A DNA stretch of 64,000 nucleotides. Source: Haladaptatus pallidirubidus. GTDB taxonomy: Archaea > Halobacteriota > Halobacteria > Halobacteriales > Haladaptataceae. A program made the translations under genes and the position numbers. Location of the stretch: assembly GCF_020700235.1 (NCBI RefSeq), contig NZ_CP085301.1, forward strand, positions 868,001 to 932,000, in the 5' to 3' direction. Positions within the stretch are counted from its first letter, which is position 1. Every line of letters begins with the position of its first letter. The notes under the pieces were generated by a model. It saw only the letters and a list, made by a program, of their open reading frames with translations. It searched no databases and had not been told where the DNA came from. Below, piece by piece: positions 28,883 through 37,614 of the stretch.

Positions 28883-29944
28883 ATGGAGTCGCCGCTGTGG
28901 ACCGAGACGTACGCGCCCGACCTGTCCGACCTGCCCCAGCCAGCGGTGCGCGACTATCTGGAGCGGGCGGTGACCGAACCGATAAACCTCGTCCTCTACG
29001 GACCGGAAGGGAGCGGGAAAACCGCCGCCGTGCGGGCGCTGGCCCGCGAAGCGCACGACGACCCGGACAACGACCTCGTGGAGATCAACGTCGCGGACTT
29101 CTTCGACCGCACGAAAAAGGAGATTCGGAACGACCCGCGATTCTCCAACTTCCTGCAAGGAGAAACCGAGTTCTCCAAGCAGTACCGTCACGGGTCGAGC
29201 AAGCGCAAGAAGTACAAGCGCCAGTGGTCGAAGCGCGAGATGATAAACCACGTTCTCAAAGAGTACGCGGGCTACGCCCCCTCCTCGGGCGAGTACAAAA
29301 CCATCGTGCTCGACAACGCGGAAGCAATCCGCGAGGACTTCCAGCAGGCGCTTCGCCGGGTAATGGAGCAGTACCACGAAACCACGCAGTTCGTCATCAC
29401 GACGCGCCAACCGACGAAACTCATCCCGCCGATTAAATCGCGGTGTTTCCCCGTCTCGATGCGAGCGCCGACGGAGGACGAAATCATCGGCGTGCTCGAA
29501 CCGATTTTGGAGGCGGAAGAGGCAGAATACGACGAAATGGGCCTCCGATTCGTCGCTGGCTACGCGAAGGGCGACCTGCGCAAGGCGATTTTGGGTGCCC
29601 AACTGCTCTACGAGCAGGAAGGCGCCGTCACCACCGACGCCTACGAAGTTCTCCGCGAGTTCGGCATCCGCGGGCGCGTCGAGGAGATGATGACGCAGGC
29701 CGAGAAGGGTCAGTTCACCGACGCCCGGAGTTCGCTGGACGAACTCCTCATCGACGAGGGGTACAGCGGCGAGGAAGTTCTCGAAGAGATTTTGGACGCT
29801 TTCGGACGCTCGAACAAGTACACGGGAGAATCGCTCGCGGAAGCGGTTTTGCTGGCGGCGACGGTCGATATGGACTTGACCGAGGGAACGAACGACAGAT
29901 TGCACATCTCGCATCTGCTCGCCGAACTCGGTGCCGAGTCGTAG
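28883..29944 (+). CDS. rfcC: Replication factor C small-subunit paralogue (AAA+ clamp loader)
   Basis: A 353-residue AAA+ protein. It begins WTETYAPDLSDL, has Walker A GPEGSGKTAAV, Walker B VLDNAEAI and the RFC arginine-finger motif IKSRCFPVSM (SRC). Clamp loaders place PCNA on primer-template junctions; pcn lies 12 kb away. The Walker B is DNAE rather than the classic DEAD, and an insertion with many Lys/Arg residues (about 98-117) is unusual. Haloarchaea carry several RFC paralogues, so which subunit this is remains an inference. Confidence 0.88.
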   Translation: MESPLWTETYAPDLSDLPQPAVRDYLERAVTEPINLVLYGPEGSGKTAAVRALAREAHDDPDNDLVEINVADFFDRTKKEIRNDPRFSNFLQGETEFSKQYRHGSSKRKKYKRQWSKREMINHVLKEYAGYAPSSGEYKTIVLDNAEAIREDFQQALRRVMEQYHETTQFVITTRQPTKLIPPIKSRCFPVSMRAPTEDEIIGVLEPILEAEEAEYDEMGLRFVAGYAKGDLRKAILGAQLLYEQEGAVTTDAYEVLREFGIRGRVEEMMTQAEKGQFTDARSSLDELLIDEGYSGEEVLEEILDAFGRSNKYTGESLAEAVLLAATVDMDLTEGTNDRLHISHLLAELGAES

Positions 29945-30466
29945 TTAGTGAATAGAGAAGGTGGGTGGGATTTTTCGTGTTTTGTGGAAGTAGTCGTTTG
30001 AACAGTATTGGACGTGGAAATGGCAACTGATGCAGACTCTGCGTCACGCCTGCGAGATTTTGGGAGGATACGACCGTAGAAGTCACGACTCCACGCCCTC
30101 GTTCGCATTCGCTCCTTGCAGTCGCTCATTTCTCGCTCGCCCGTTGCCACGGGAAGAACTTGTTACCTTTCTGCCATCAAAATCGCAGAGCGATTTTGAG
30201 ACACCGGGAACTGCAGCGAACCGAGTACGACGCACTCGGCCCGCAGCGGATTGTGCGGCCTCCCGCGGCCTTGGAGGCAAGGGCGAGCAAGGGAACCAGT
30301 GGTTCTGCCACGAGTGACTGCGAGAGCGAGGGCGTGGAGTCGGCATCTGCAACAGTCACATCGATGCGACCAATTTCGATAGCTCATCAACGTGGCCTCT
30401 TAGCAGTCACAATCCTGCGTTCAGAAATCCGACCCGAGGAAACGAAGCCAAAACAGCGAAACCGCG
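29945..30466. other. Gene-free stretch of about 520 bp with inverted-repeat element copy B
   Basis: Between the clamp-loader gene and hisG. No reading frame looks genuine. Most of the space is the dispersed palindromic element (30081-30361). Confidence 0.5.
30081..30361 (-). repeat. Dispersed inverted-repeat element, copy B
   Basis: Read on the minus strand this matches copy A at 8140-8447. The right part (30281-30359) is nearly identical, in reverse complement, to the left part of copy A. The left part (30082-30150) matches the reverse complement of the right part of copy A (CTCCTTGCAGTCGCTC, TTTCTCG, TCGCCCG). The centre also shares a CCGAGT...ACTCGG hairpin. The element is a non-coding palindromic repeat with at least two copies in 22 kb. 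Confidence 0.6.
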
Positions 30467-31315
30467 TTAGTCCACTAGTCGTTCGATTTCGGTGACGAGA
30501 ATCCCACTCGCCCCCAATTGCTTGACCTCGTTGATGGTTTCGAACACGTCGCGCTCGTCAACGACGGTATGCACGGCGACCTTTCCGTTGCCAGCGATGT
30601 CCATCACGGTCGGACCGCCGAGACCGGGCATCACGTCCCGAATCTCGTCCAGTTTGTCCTCGGGCGCGTTCATCATTAGGTAGCGTTTTCCCTCGGCAGA
30701 GATGACCGATTGGAGCGCCATCACGACCTGTTCGACCTTGTCGTCGTCGGCCACGTCGTCGCGGGCGAACAGTCGAACCGAACTCGATAGCACCTCGTCG
30801 ATGATGCCGAGGCGGTTGACCTTCAAGGTCGTTCCGGTACTCGTGATGTCGATGATGGCGTCGGCCATATCGACGTGGGGCGTGAGTTCGGTCGCGCCCG
30901 AAACTTCCACGATTTCGGGTTCGACGTCGGTTTCGGCGAAATACTGCTTCGCGATGTTTGGGAACTCGGTGGCGACCGTTTTTCCGGCGAGGTCGGCAAC
31001 GTCGTGGATGTCGCCGTCTTCAGGCGAGGCGAGGACGAGGCGACACTGGCCGTAGCCCAAATCGAGCAAATCGACCACGTTTCCGGGGTCGGCTTCTCGC
31101 ATCTGGTCGAGACCGGTGATGCCGATGTCTGCCGCGCCGTCGCTCACGTACTCCGGAATGTCGGCCGCGCGGGCGAACAGCAACGTCACGTCCGGGTCGA
31201 CCGTCGTCGCGTACAGTTTTCGGTCTGCTCCGTCCACGACATGCAGTCCCGCGTGTTCAAGCAGTTCCATCGACGGGTCGTGCAGTCTGCCCTTGTTGGG
31301 GACGGCAATTCGCAT
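30467..31315 (-). CDS. hisG: ATP phosphoribosyltransferase (long form)
   Basis: First enzyme of histidine biosynthesis. The 282-residue length includes the C-terminal HisG_C regulatory domain (about 205-282) that senses histidine. Motifs are [32 protein letters not shown] and the PRPP-binding [19 protein letters not shown]. The start ATG at 31313-31315 agrees with other archaeal HisG. hisH is in the same window, but not adjacent. Confidence 0.96.
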   Translation of the reverse strand: MRIAVPNKGRLHDPSMELLEHAGLHVVDGADRKLYATTVDPDVTLLFARAADIPEYVSDGAADIGITGLDQMREADPGNVVDLLDLGYGQCRLVLASPEDGDIHDVADLAGKTVATEFPNIAKQYFAETDVEPEIVEVSGATELTPHVDMADAIIDITSTGTTLKVNRLGIIDEVLSSSVRLFARDDVADDDKVEQVVMALQSVISAEGKRYLMMNAPEDKLDEIRDVMPGLGGPTVMDIAGNGKVAVHTVVDERDVFETINEVKQLGASGILVTEIERLVD

Positions 31316-31411
31316 TATCTCGGCATCTGTCCGCCAGACGGATTACTCTTGCTTTCCCGGCGCGAACTGCAATCCATCAAAGTCATGCACGGGGACGGGC
31401 AATCAGTAGGC

Positions 31412-32713
31412 ATGACCACCCTCCGAATCGCGGGCGGGCAGGTACTGCGACCGGGCATGACCGTAGAACGAGCCGACGTGTTGCTCGACCAAAACGAGGG
31501 AAAAATCCTCGCCGTCGGCCCGGCGGACGACCTTCCGGACGCCGACGAAACGCTGGACGCTGGCGACGGACTAGTGATTCCCGGCCTCGTCAACGCGCAC
31601 TGTCACGCCGCGATGACGCTTCTCCGCGGCTATGCCGACGACAAACCGCTGGAATCGTGGCTGAGAGAGGACATCTGGCCCGTCGAGGCCGAACTGACGC
31701 CGGAGGACATCCACGCCGGAACCGAGCTCGGCCTGCTGGAGATGATACAGTCCGGAACGACCGGCTTCGCGGACATGTACTACCACGTCGAAAAGGTAGT
31801 CGAAGCGGTCGAAAATGCGGGGCTTCGCGCTCGACTCGGCCACGGCGTCGTCACGATTGGACGGAACGAGGCGGCCGCACGGGAGGATTTCGAAACCAGT
31901 CTCGAAATCGCGGCGGAGTTCGACGGTGCCGCCGACGGACGCATCTCGACGGCGGTGATGCCACACAGTCTGACGACGGTCGGCGAGGAGTACTTGGAGG
32001 AGTACATCCCGCAAACCCGCGAGCTCGGGGTTCCGCTGCATTACCACGCGAACGAAACCGAGGACGAGGTGACCCCAATCGTGGACGAACGGGGTGAACG
32101 ACCGCTGGAGTACGCCCGCGACATGGGTATGACCGACGCATCCGATTTCGTCGCGCACGGCGTCCACGTCGACGAAACCGAAATCGGCCTGCTCGCGGAA
32201 ACCGGAACAGGCGTCGTCCACTGTCCGGCTTCGAACATGAAATTGGCAAGCGGAATGGCACCGGTTCAGGCGATGCTAGACGCGGGCGTCACGGTCGGTC
32301 TGGGTACTGACGGCACGGCGTCGAACAACGACCTCGACATGTTCGGCGAGATGCGCGACGCGGCCATGCTCGGCAAACTCGCCAGCAACGACGCCAGCGC
32401 GGTTGACGCCGAGACGGTCGTCCGAATGGCGACCGAGGGGAGCGCGACCGCCCTCGGTTTCGATAGCGGGCGAATTGAGGCGGGTGCGAACGCCGACCTC
32501 GCGGTCATCGACCTGACGGCGAGTCACCTGACGCCGCGACACGACCTCGTCAGCCACCTCGCATACGCCGCGCGGGGAAGCGACGTGAAGCATACGATCT
32601 GTGATGGAAACGTACTCATGGCGGATAGAGAAGTATTAATTATGGACGAAACATCGATTCGGGAAAAAGCCGAAAAGCGTGCGAAAGAAGCCATCAGACG
32701 CGTTGACAACTGA
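31412..32713 (+). CDS. 5'-methylthioadenosine/S-adenosylhomocysteine deaminase
   Basis: A 433-residue amidohydrolase of the MTA/SAH deaminase family (DadD in methanogens). Metal and active-site motifs are NAHCHAAMTLLRG, LHYHANETEDEV, CPASNMKLASGMAP and GLGTDGTASNNDLDM. It would convert SAH to S-inosylhomocysteine and 5'-deoxyadenosine or MTA to the inosine forms. ahcY lies about 1.1 kb downstream on the same strand. The ATG at 31412 (MTTLRIAGGQ) is chosen; an ATG at 31385 is possible. Confidence 0.93.
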   Translation: MTTLRIAGGQVLRPGMTVERADVLLDQNEGKILAVGPADDLPDADETLDAGDGLVIPGLVNAHCHAAMTLLRGYADDKPLESWLREDIWPVEAELTPEDIHAGTELGLLEMIQSGTTGFADMYYHVEKVVEAVENAGLRARLGHGVVTIGRNEAAAREDFETSLEIAAEFDGAADGRISTAVMPHSLTTVGEEYLEEYIPQTRELGVPLHYHANETEDEVTPIVDERGERPLEYARDMGMTDASDFVAHGVHVDETEIGLLAETGTGVVHCPASNMKLASGMAPVQAMLDAGVTVGLGTDGTASNNDLDMFGEMRDAAMLGKLASNDASAVDAETVVRMATEGSATALGFDSGRIEAGANADLAVIDLTASHLTPRHDLVSHLAYAARGSDVKHTICDGNVLMADREVLIMDETSIREKAEKRAKEAIRRVDN

Positions 32714-32904
32714 TTTCTCGATCTCTTTCCGAATCCGCGCGGTTCCTACTATTCATATTTGTCATGTTATTAACTATATATAGAAATTAAACTGTTATAT
32801 TTTATTTTAAACTCTCTCGAGCGCTCTGAACTATTTATGTACGGATATAACAATCCCGAACGAGAACCGGGGTTTATACTGTCGTCCCGAGTCGGGAAAA
32901 CTGC

Positions 32905-33582
32905 ATGAAGACGAAGCAACTCGCACCGATAATCGCGGCGGTTCTCGTACTCTCCGTCGCCGCACCCGCACTCGCCGCGACCGAGGGCGACGGGATAACC
33001 GTCGGCGTCTCGCAGAACGAAGACGTCGTCGTCACCGTCACCTCGAACGGAACCGCCGTCGAGAACGCCTCGGTCAGCGTCGATGCGCTGAACAACTCCA
33101 CTTACGCCGGAGCCGGGAGTTACACGACCGACGTGAACGGAACCGTCTCCTTGGCGACGCCCACGAACAACACCACGGTTCGCGTCGTGGCGACGAAAGG
33201 CAACGCGACCGATGTGACGACGACCACGTTGGTCGCTGCTGAAGAAACAGAGGAAACCGAAGGCGATTCGTTCGGCCAACGGGTTTCGTCGTTCGTCCAC
33301 GCGCTCATTTCGGGCGAGAACGTGAAGAATCCGGGTCAAATCATCTCGGCGTGGGTTACGGAGAACAACCCCGGAGCGGACAAGAAATCTGCCGTAGACG
33401 AAGAGTCCGGTGCGGACAAGAAACCCGACCACGCAGGCTCGCCGGAAAAGAGCGAAAAGAACGGTGACGACCACCCCGGAAACGGACACGACAAGAAGGG
33501 TGACGAGAAAGAGGACGACGAAGACGAGAAGGACGGCCATCCCAGCAAAGGGAACGGCAAAAAGAACGGGCACGGCAACTGA
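32905..33582 (+). CDS. Secreted protein with immunoglobulin-like domain and charged C-terminal tail
   Basis: A 225-residue protein with a signal peptide (MKTKQLAPIIAAVLVLSVAA, cleavage near ALAA). A beta-rich domain of about 90 residues follows (VVVTVTSNGTAVENASVSVD), resembling the transthyretin/Big-like domains in surface proteins, with several N-glycosylation sites. A conserved-looking middle (RVSSFVHALISGENVKNPGQ) precedes a low-complexity tail rich in Lys, Asp, Gly and His that ends KNGHGHGN-like. No enzyme motif is visible. An A/T-rich promoter region lies upstream. Function unknown. Confidence 0.7.
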   Translation: MKTKQLAPIIAAVLVLSVAAPALAATEGDGITVGVSQNEDVVVTVTSNGTAVENASVSVDALNNSTYAGAGSYTTDVNGTVSLATPTNNTTVRVVATKGNATDVTTTTLVAAEETEETEGDSFGQRVSSFVHALISGENVKNPGQIISAWVTENNPGADKKSAVDEESGADKKPDHAGSPEKSEKNGDDHPGNGHDKKGDEKEDDEDEKDGHPSKGNGKKNGHGN

Positions 33583-33636
33583 CGAGGAAGCCCACACATA
33601 TAGTCCCTACTCGCAGCGTAGATAGACAACAGACAA

Positions 33637-33676
33637 ACAGTACCAGCAGTAGACACACAGTACCAATAGCAGACAC
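33637..33676. repeat. Two-unit 20-bp tandem repeat
   Basis: Two adjacent 20-bp units (ACAGTACCAGCAGTAGACAC and ACAGTACCAATAGCAGACAC) agree at 17 of 20 bases. They lie between the secreted-protein gene and ahcY, in a 259-bp stretch with no gene. Confidence 0.5.
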
Positions 33677-33841
33677 TCGCAGTACGCGGTAACGGGACAT
33701 CCCGTCCACATTGCAACCGACTGTCGACGAATCACTGCAATCGACTGCCTGTGACGCATCGTAACCGACTACTTTCGAATTCTCACACCACGGCCGACCG
33801 CCTTCGGTAGCATTTTGGGTGCGCTCTTCCTTCTCCAACGT

Positions 33842-35125
33842 ATGGCAGAGTATCTATCGATTAGCGAGCAACTCGACGATACGGAGAGTGCTCGCGTCGA
33901 AGGCCATCGAAAGATGGACTGGGCGCGACAGCACATGCCGATTATGACGGCTGTCAGGGAGGAATTCGAATCCGAAAAACCCCTCGACGGCCAGCGAATC
34001 GGCATGGCGATGCACGTCGAAGCGAAAACCGCCGTGCTGGTCGAAACCCTCGCGGAGGGCGGCGCGGACGTCGCCGTCACCGGCTGTAACCCGCTCTCGA
34101 CCCACGACGACGTGAGCGCCGCGCTGGACGAACACCCTAACATCACGAGCTACGCCAAACGCGGCGTCGGTGACGAGGATTACTACGAAGCAATCGAAGC
34201 CGTCATCGACATCGAACCGACCGTCACCGTGGACGACGGGATGGACATGGTCGCCGCGATTCACGAAGACCACCCCGAGCTCATCGACTCCATCGTCGGC
34301 GGCTGTGAGGAAACCACCACCGGCGTCCACCGACTCCGTGCGATGGATGCGGACGGCGCGCTCGACTACCCCGTCTTCGCCGTCAACGACACGCCGATGA
34401 AACGCCTGTTCGACAACGTCCACGGAACGGGCGAATCTTCGCTCGCGACCATCGCCATGACGACGAATCTCTCGTGGGCCGGGAAGACCGTCGTCGTCGC
34501 CGGCTACGGCTACTGCGGCAAAGGCGTCGCCAAGAAGGCCTCGGGCCAGAACGCGAACGTGGTGGTCACGGAGGTCGAACCGCGCCGCGCCCTCGAAGCA
34601 CACATGGAAGGCTACGAGGTGAAACCGATGGCCGAGGCCGCAAAGGTTGGCGACGTGTTCATCACGACGACGGGCAACCGCGACGTGATTACGAAAGACC
34701 ATTTCGAGGTCATGAAGGACGGCGTCCTGCTCGCCAACGCGGGCCACTTCGACATCGAAATCGACCTGAACGAACTCTCCGACCTCGCCGTCGCCGAGCG
34801 TGACGCCCGCGACGGCGTCCACGAGTACGAGATGGAAGACGGCCGCCGCCTCAACGTCCTCGCCGAGGGTCGCCTCGTCAACCTCGCCGCGCCCCTCGCG
34901 CTGGGCCACCCGGTCGAAGTCATGGACCAGAGCTTCGGCGTGCAGGCCGCCTGCGTCCGCGAAATGGTCGAAAACAGCGACGAGTACGACGCTGGCGTCC
35001 ACGACGTGCCGGACGAGTTGGACAAGGAAATCGCGGAAATCAAGTTGGAGGCAGACGGCGTGAAATTCGACTCGCTCACGGACGAGCAGGCGGAGTACAT
35101 GGGTAGCTGGCAGCACGGGACGTAA
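33842..35125 (+). CDS. ahcY: Adenosylhomocysteinase
   Basis: A 427-residue NAD-dependent hydrolase of S-adenosylhomocysteine (or, in archaea with a SAH deaminase, of S-inosylhomocysteine). Visible motifs are [34 protein letters not shown], the NAD loop [16 protein letters not shown], and the conserved end [18 protein letters not shown]. The ATG at 33842 follows nine non-conserved in-frame codons. The nearby deaminase makes a functional pair in methyl-cycle recycling. Confidence 0.97.
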   Translation: MAEYLSISEQLDDTESARVEGHRKMDWARQHMPIMTAVREEFESEKPLDGQRIGMAMHVEAKTAVLVETLAEGGADVAVTGCNPLSTHDDVSAALDEHPNITSYAKRGVGDEDYYEAIEAVIDIEPTVTVDDGMDMVAAIHEDHPELIDSIVGGCEETTTGVHRLRAMDADGALDYPVFAVNDTPMKRLFDNVHGTGESSLATIAMTTNLSWAGKTVVVAGYGYCGKGVAKKASGQNANVVVTEVEPRRALEAHMEGYEVKPMAEAAKVGDVFITTTGNRDVITKDHFEVMKDGVLLANAGHFDIEIDLNELSDLAVAERDARDGVHEYEMEDGRRLNVLAEGRLVNLAAPLALGHPVEVMDQSFGVQAACVREMVENSDEYDAGVHDVPDELDKEIAEIKLEADGVKFDSLTDEQAEYMGSWQHGT

Positions 35126-35213
35126 GGCTTCGATTTTCTATCCGCGTTCTTCGATAGCGAGACGCCGCGGAGCGACGGGATTAAACCGTGGGCAGAGAGA
35201 GATACGGACACGA

Positions 35214-35702
35214 ATGGCGAACGCGAAAGGTGATAGACGGGAGCGCGAACTCGTCAACAAGTTGGACGAGGAAGGATTCGCTGTCATGCGCGCTCCTGCC
35301 AGCGGGGGTGCGACCCAGCGCGAACTGCCGGACGTGCTGGCCGGGAACGGCGACGTGTTCTACGCTATCGAGGCGAAATCCAGTTCCGGCGACCCGATTT
35401 ACCTCTCCGGGGAAGAAATCGAGGCGTTGGTCTACTTCTCGCAGAACTTCGGCGCGAAACCCAAAATCGGAGTTCGATTCGACCGCGAGGATTGGTACTT
35501 TTTCCACCCCGCGGACGTGCACCAGACCAGCGGGGGCAACTACCGAGTGAAAAAGGAAACCGCGCTGGAAGAGGGCGACCCGATGGACGCCCTGCAAACG
35601 GAGGACGAAGACGAGGAAGCGAAACACCAAATCGGGGACGTGCTGAACGCGGTTGCAGAGGGTATCCTCTCGGTTGATGAAGCGAAAGAGATGCTGGGGT
35701 GA
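35214..35702 (+). CDS. hjc: Holliday junction resolvase Hjc
   Basis: A 162-residue archaeal resolvase that cuts four-way junctions in recombination. [10 protein letters not shown] at the N-terminus supplies the first catalytic Glu, ELPDVLAG gives D40, and YAIEAKSSS gives the E53-x-K55 pair. The C-terminal 40 residues (acidic, ending [10 protein letters not shown]) are an extension typical of haloarchaea. The ATG at 35214 is leaderless-like with an A/T-rich element about 30 bp upstream. Confidence 0.95.
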   Translation: MANAKGDRRERELVNKLDEEGFAVMRAPASGGATQRELPDVLAGNGDVFYAIEAKSSSGDPIYLSGEEIEALVYFSQNFGAKPKIGVRFDREDWYFFHPADVHQTSGGNYRVKKETALEEGDPMDALQTEDEDEEAKHQIGDVLNAVAEGILSVDEAKEMLG

Positions 35703-35724
35703 AATTCGGATTTCGGGAATATAG

Positions 35725-35759
35725 GCCGACGACTGTCGAAAACTTCGACAGTCGTCGGC
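35725..35759. terminator. Strong hairpin between convergent hjc and regulator genes
   Basis: A perfect 15-bp stem (GCCGACGACTGTCGA and reverse complement) with a five-base loop lies between the hjc stop and the stop of the leftward regulator gene at 35761. It may end or insulate both transcripts. Confidence 0.5.
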
Positions 35760-35760
35760 A

Positions 35761-36165
35761 CTACTCGGGACGAGGGGCGTTTTCGTATTTCAGCAGTTCG
35801 TCCGGTTTATCGATTCGGGAGTAGATGGTCTGAAACGTCTTCTCCGCCCGAAGAACGTTGTGCCGGTCGAGGAACGCCCGTCCCGAGTCGGAGAGACCGT
35901 AAAAAGTGTGTGGAAAGTCGCGGCGGCGCTCGCCTTCGGGGAGTTCGACCGCTTCGACTACGCCGTGGTCGCGGAGCACCTTCAGATGGGTGTAAATCGT
36001 ACTTTCGCTCTTACTCGGGTTGACGAGCGCCAACTCCTTGAACGACGGGAGTTGTTGTGGGTGGCCGAGGATGTTTTGCAGGAGTGTAAACCGCGTCTCT
36101 TGGGTAATGGCGTGCAGGGTTTCGCGTTCCGATTCGACCGTCGAATCTCCCGAGGTGCTACTCAT
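35761..36165 (-). CDS. Winged-helix transcriptional regulator
   Basis: A protein of about 134 residues with a winged helix: TLHAITQETRFTLLQNILGH, QLPSFKELALVNPSKSESTI, YTHLKVLRDHGVVEAVE and a FYGLSDSGRAFLDRHN wing. It resembles haloarchaeal ArsR/PadR-like regulators. Two ATGs are possible (36165 or 36180). It diverges from the Rossmann-like gene at 36312 across an A/T-rich region with a 12-bp-arm inverted repeat, suggesting it represses both genes. Confidence 0.8.
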   Translation of the reverse strand: MSSTSGDSTVESERETLHAITQETRFTLLQNILGHPQQLPSFKELALVNPSKSESTIYTHLKVLRDHGVVEAVELPEGERRRDFPHTFYGLSDSGRAFLDRHNVLRAEKTFQTIYSRIDKPDELLKYENAPRPE

Positions 36166-36207
36166 ACTGATATCTACCATCGCCGGGAAGGAAACTGTTT
36201 TGGTCGT

Positions 36208-36235
36208 AATCGAATCAATCGGTATTGAATCGATT
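36208..36235. promoter_or_regulatory. Candidate operator: 12-bp-arm inverted repeat
   Basis: AATCGAATCAAT and ATTGAATCGATT form arms around a four-base centre with one mismatch. A related site, TAATTGATTCGATAATTA, lies at 36261-36278, closer to the Rossmann-like gene. The spacing and A/T-richness fit binding sites for the divergent winged-helix protein. Confidence 0.5.
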
Positions 36236-36260
36236 GTAATCTAATTAGTTACCAAATCAG

Positions 36261-36278
36261 TAATTGATTCGATAATTA
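36261..36278. promoter_or_regulatory. Second candidate operator half-palindrome
   Basis: The core ATTGATTCGAT is the reverse complement of the left arm of the site at 36208-36219. It lies 35-50 bp before the ATG at 36312, so it would overlap the promoter. Confidence 0.4.
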
Positions 36279-36311
36279 AGTTATTTGTATTTAGAGTTCG
36301 TCGGCTATTGC

Positions 36312-36935
36312 ATGGCTCCTCGTTCCGACAAATCTCCCAACACGCCTCCCGGGAGACCACCTGACAAGTCGTCCGACAAGTCACCCAACGACACCCCTGA
36401 CGAACCCCCCGACCGAACGGAAATCGTGGAGAAAGCCGAGGAATATCTTCACGACACCAGTCTCTCCCTCGAAGCGTACGAAAACCTCTCGCGCTCCATC
36501 AGCGAACTGACGCCAATCATTCGAACCGACACGTCGTACTTCGTACTCGGCAGTTACGGTCGAGAGGAGATTCGTCGATTGCAACTCGTCAAAGACCGGC
36601 TCAATCGACGTCTGAACAGCTACGCATTCCTGATGGTCGATGTCCGCGGAGAGTGGGAAAACGGCGTCTTGAAGTTCCGTGTCCTCGCTGATTTCACCGA
36701 CCACATCGTCGGTGTCGTTGAACACGACCGAAGCGGGTTTCTCGTCGAACAGGGATTGTTCGTCGCCGAAGAGTCGTACTTCGAAAAGACACACGTACTG
36801 AAGCGCGAGTACGAAGGCGAGTCGCCATACAGTTGGATGCAAGAGAGCGTCTTCGAGCTCCTCGACCGAGAGGGTCGCCTCTACGCGTGGAGCGGGGAGG
36901 GCGCTCTCGGTCGGGAAACAGAAAAAATTCCGTAG
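36312..36935 (+). CDS. Unrecognised protein with NDT/TIR-like Rossmannoid domain
   Basis: A 207-residue protein. Residues 1-35 are Pro/Asp/Ser-rich and disordered. A helix follows (36-70), then a Rossmann-like region: YFVLGSYGREE (76-86), NRRLNSYAFLMVD (98-110), LADFTDHIVGVVEHD (125-139), FLVEQGLFVAEE (143-154) and YFEKTHVL (156-163). The pattern strand-GSY, acidic D, sD-hhh, hxExG matches nucleoside 2-deoxyribosyltransferase/TIR-type folds, in which the Glu is catalytic or contacts the substrate. No named family is assigned with confidence. The ATG at 36312 is preferred to a TTG at 36285. Confidence 0.6.
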   Translation: MAPRSDKSPNTPPGRPPDKSSDKSPNDTPDEPPDRTEIVEKAEEYLHDTSLSLEAYENLSRSISELTPIIRTDTSYFVLGSYGREEIRRLQLVKDRLNRRLNSYAFLMVDVRGEWENGVLKFRVLADFTDHIVGVVEHDRSGFLVEQGLFVAEESYFEKTHVLKREYEGESPYSWMQESVFELLDREGRLYAWSGEGALGRETEKIP

Positions 36936-36936
36936 G

Positions 36937-37614
36937 TCAGTTCGGCTCCGGAAAGTCCGTCAGTTCGGACTGGTCATCCGGCGGTTCGGGGCGTCGAAGC
37001 CGCGAACGCGGGAACGAATACCGGCGCACGTGCGACGGCCGTAACTGCTCGGGTCGCAGTCCCGCCGGAATGGGATAGAGGACTTCCACCACGGGGTCGT
37101 CCGCCGGGTAGCCCTCGTTCGCGGGATACTCGGCCACGGTGCAGTCTTTGTCGGGCACTTCGACGGAGTCAGCGCGGAAGCCCGGCATCCGGACGACGAC
37201 CATGAGGTCGCCCGTGTTCCGGTCAATAACCGGTTCGCCGGGGTGGAGTTCGCAGTGGTCACAGAAGTGAATCGCATCCGCCTTCTGTTCATCCACGAAA
37301 ACGTCCGACTCGCATCGAGCGCATCCGACCGCCTCCTTTCCCGGCGGCGGCACTCGCCCCTCGTTGATTTCAATGGCCACGCGACGGAGGTGTTTGCACC
37401 GAACCCCGCGCATCATGTGGTCGGGGCAGGTGCATCGACCACCGATCAGGTCGGCGAAGTAGGTGTGGTCGCTCTGGCTTTCAACTTCGTACAGACCGCC
37501 ACCGAGCGGCGTGACGGCCATTCGCTCCGCTCTGGCGCGCTGTGAGCGAGGGTCGGCCTCGCCAGTGTCCGCCAACGGAGCCAACGATACTTTTCTGGAA
37601 GCTGTTGTGTTCAT
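36937..37614 (-). CDS. SWIM zinc-finger protein with two extra zinc-binding motifs
   Basis: A 225-residue protein. A SWIM domain is near residues 50-80: GGRCTCPDHMMRGVRCKHLRRV (C-x-C...C-x-H). A second putative zinc ribbon follows with CARCESDVF and FCDHCELH. The C-terminal 80 residues contain YPADDPVVEVLYPIPAG. This arrangement is seen in several haloarchaea; function is unknown but nucleic-acid binding is likely. The stop is one base from the stop of the convergent Rossmann-like gene. Confidence 0.7.
   Translation of the reverse strand: MNTTASRKVSLAPLADTGEADPRSQRARAERMAVTPLGGGLYEVESQSDHTYFADLIGGRCTCPDHMMRGVRCKHLRRVAIEINEGRVPPPGKEAVGCARCESDVFVDEQKADAIHFCDHCELHPGEPVIDRNTGDLMVVVRMPGFRADSVEVPDKDCTVAEYPANEGYPADDPVVEVLYPIPAGLRPEQLRPSHVRRYSFPRSRLRRPEPPDDQSELTDFPEPN

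Noticed and set aside
30875..31411. Upstream extension of the SAH deaminase frame
   Set aside because: It is antisense to hisG; family similarity begins at MTTLRIAGGQ (31412).
33854..35116. 420-codon frame opposite ahcY
   Set aside because: Mirror of a fully recognised enzyme; no motifs of its own.
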